This document shows, piece by piece, positions 62,959 through 64,000 of a DNA stretch of 64,000 nt. Positions within the stretch are counted from its first letter, which is position 1; the number at the start of each line of letters is the position of its first letter. The notes beneath the pieces were generated by a model. It saw only the letters and a program-made list of their open reading frames with translations, had not been told where the DNA came from and searched no databases. Source of the DNA: Ixodes scapularis (lineage: Eukaryota > Arthropoda > Arachnida > Ixodida > Ixodidae); assembly GCF_016920785.2 (NCBI RefSeq), contig NW_024609836.1, positions 8,116,406 to 8,180,405 on the forward strand, read 5' to 3'. The position numbers and the translations under genes were made by a program.

Positions 62959-64000
62959 TCCACAAGTCACTGTTGTTGCGGTGTTTTGGTCGTTAAAGGG
63001 GTAGTGGAACGATTTTAGTGTTGAAAGAATTGGCAATTTGTATTTTTTTATATTGTTTACCCAAGCTGTCGGGCTCAACTCCGCCTGTACGGACCTCCTG
63101 ACACGGATGGAGCGCGTGGCTGGAGGCGGCAAGGCCACCACGTCGTGCTCAAGCCGCCTGCTCAAGAGACGCAGCTTCCGCACCGGGTTTACTACGGTTG
63201 ATCGAATGCCATTTCATCGAAGCACGTTTTAGAGAATGGGCACGTTTTGTCGAAGCACGGTTTAGAGAAAGCAGGACCTCAGTTTAGAGAAACGCCATTT
63301 ATCAAAAAGGAAACGCTTTTTAAAAAAAGGCTTTCTACCTTCTCGCGTGTATCACTGCCCCACCCTCGCTTAGTGTGATGCTAGAACAAGAGATGCACTC
63401 TTAGAAAAAAGGGTATGGATAGTTCTCCCTTACGGGAGGAACGGTCTTGTAACCTATGTTCCTTTAGAAAGGGAGAAACCTTCGTCCCTGAAGCAGGGGA
63501 GCAAGGTTCCTCCGTCGCTTGCATATCAATATGGCGGCCCCGAATCGAGCAAATCGAGCCCAATAAGGCTTAACGAGGACGCTACGTCTCTTGTACGGGA
63601 CGAGAGCAGCAGCAAATGAAAGCGTAAAACGAGCTTTCCGCAAACTGTGTTTATTTCCGAAGCCAGATTCCCCCCACAGGTACAGAAACCTGCGTTTCGA
63701 AAGCAGTTGCTCAGTCTTCTCGTCGACAACACTGCGATGTTAAACGGAGACAACCGATACCCAATTACTTCGCGCCTTACCTTTGGAGTTCCTCGAGTCA
63801 CAATTCCTTCGTCAACCGCACATCACGGAGAAGAGAATACTCACTCCGCGAAACCAAAAGCCGCTCTCGAAAGAACAAACTCGAAGCCGCTGTTTATCGC
63901 GTAGCGTGAAAGAAGCTTAAATCGCTAGCCACCAGAAGGCGGGGTCAAGCAGGGTAATTGCAAGTAGCTAGGCTAGGTGGCGCTATGTACCGCCCAATTC
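62959..64000. other. Spacer, no gene recognised
   Basis: gttaaaggggtagtggaac near 62992 may be another MITE edge. 63205-63300 contains loosely repeated cgaagcacg-tttagagaa words. No reading frame with motifs. Confidence 0.45.

Overview
This is eukaryotic nuclear DNA from a repeat-rich genome. The layout suggests an arthropod, most likely a tick or other chelicerate. The reasons are the mix of CR1/Jockey-like, L1/Tx1-like and Penelope elements, Ty3/Gypsy elements, hAT miniature elements with long G/C runs, tRNA-like SINEs, and one intron-bearing BTB-BACK gene. The organism call is inference; no rRNA, mitochondrial or other diagnostic gene is present.

Left third (1-31 kb). A diverged tandem duplication (1.2-2.3 kb) precedes a decayed L1/Tx1-like LINE on the + strand (2.67-7.25 kb), which is split by a 1.33-kb inverted-repeat transposon and a 176-bp snapback MITE. 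An opposite-strand LINE 3' fragment and a truncated Gypsy element (8.2-11.4 kb, -) follow. Next come a 904-bp hAT MITE (13.4-14.3 kb), a broken transposase-like gene of a family I cannot name (15.9-17.9 kb, -), a second truncated Gypsy with its 3' LTR (18.5-20.3 kb, +), and two CR1-like LINE relics (20.3-21.9 kb +, 23.4-25.1 kb -). From 25 to 31.5 kb there are MITEs, dispersed repeats and poly-G tracts.

Middle (31.8-33.8 kb, -). This holds the only convincing host gene: a three-exon BTB-BACK protein of 320 residues, with good splice sites and a poly(A) signal overlapping its stop codon.

Right half (35.9-60.4 kb). Two CR1-like LINE corpses served as landing pads. LINE-A (35.9-47.9 kb) carries three separate insertions, each with target duplications. 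The first is a head-to-head pair of Penelope-like elements, itself invaded by a hAT. The second is a hAT MITE, itself invaded by a 3958-bp non-autonomous LTR retrotransposon with matching 614-bp LTRs and a 15-residue-repeat protein. The third is a 151-bp palindromic Penelope tail. LINE-B (52.25-60.35 kb) carries a near-intact 5813-bp Gypsy with matching 347-bp LTRs, separate gag and pro-pol frames joined by a canonical -1 slippery heptamer, and one in-frame amber codon between protease and reverse transcriptase. A 470-bp alternating CA/CG microsatellite and a mariner-like snapback lie between these LINEs. The last 3.6 kb shows only repeat ends and homopolymers.

Apart from the BTB gene the window is a stratified transposon deposit. 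Nesting gives relative ages: LINEs oldest, then Penelope/hAT insertions, then the two LTR elements as the most recent. The observations I rate highest are the repeat-protein LTR element, the unassigned transposase family, the Penelope head-to-head doublets, and the Gypsy frameshift/amber arrangement.
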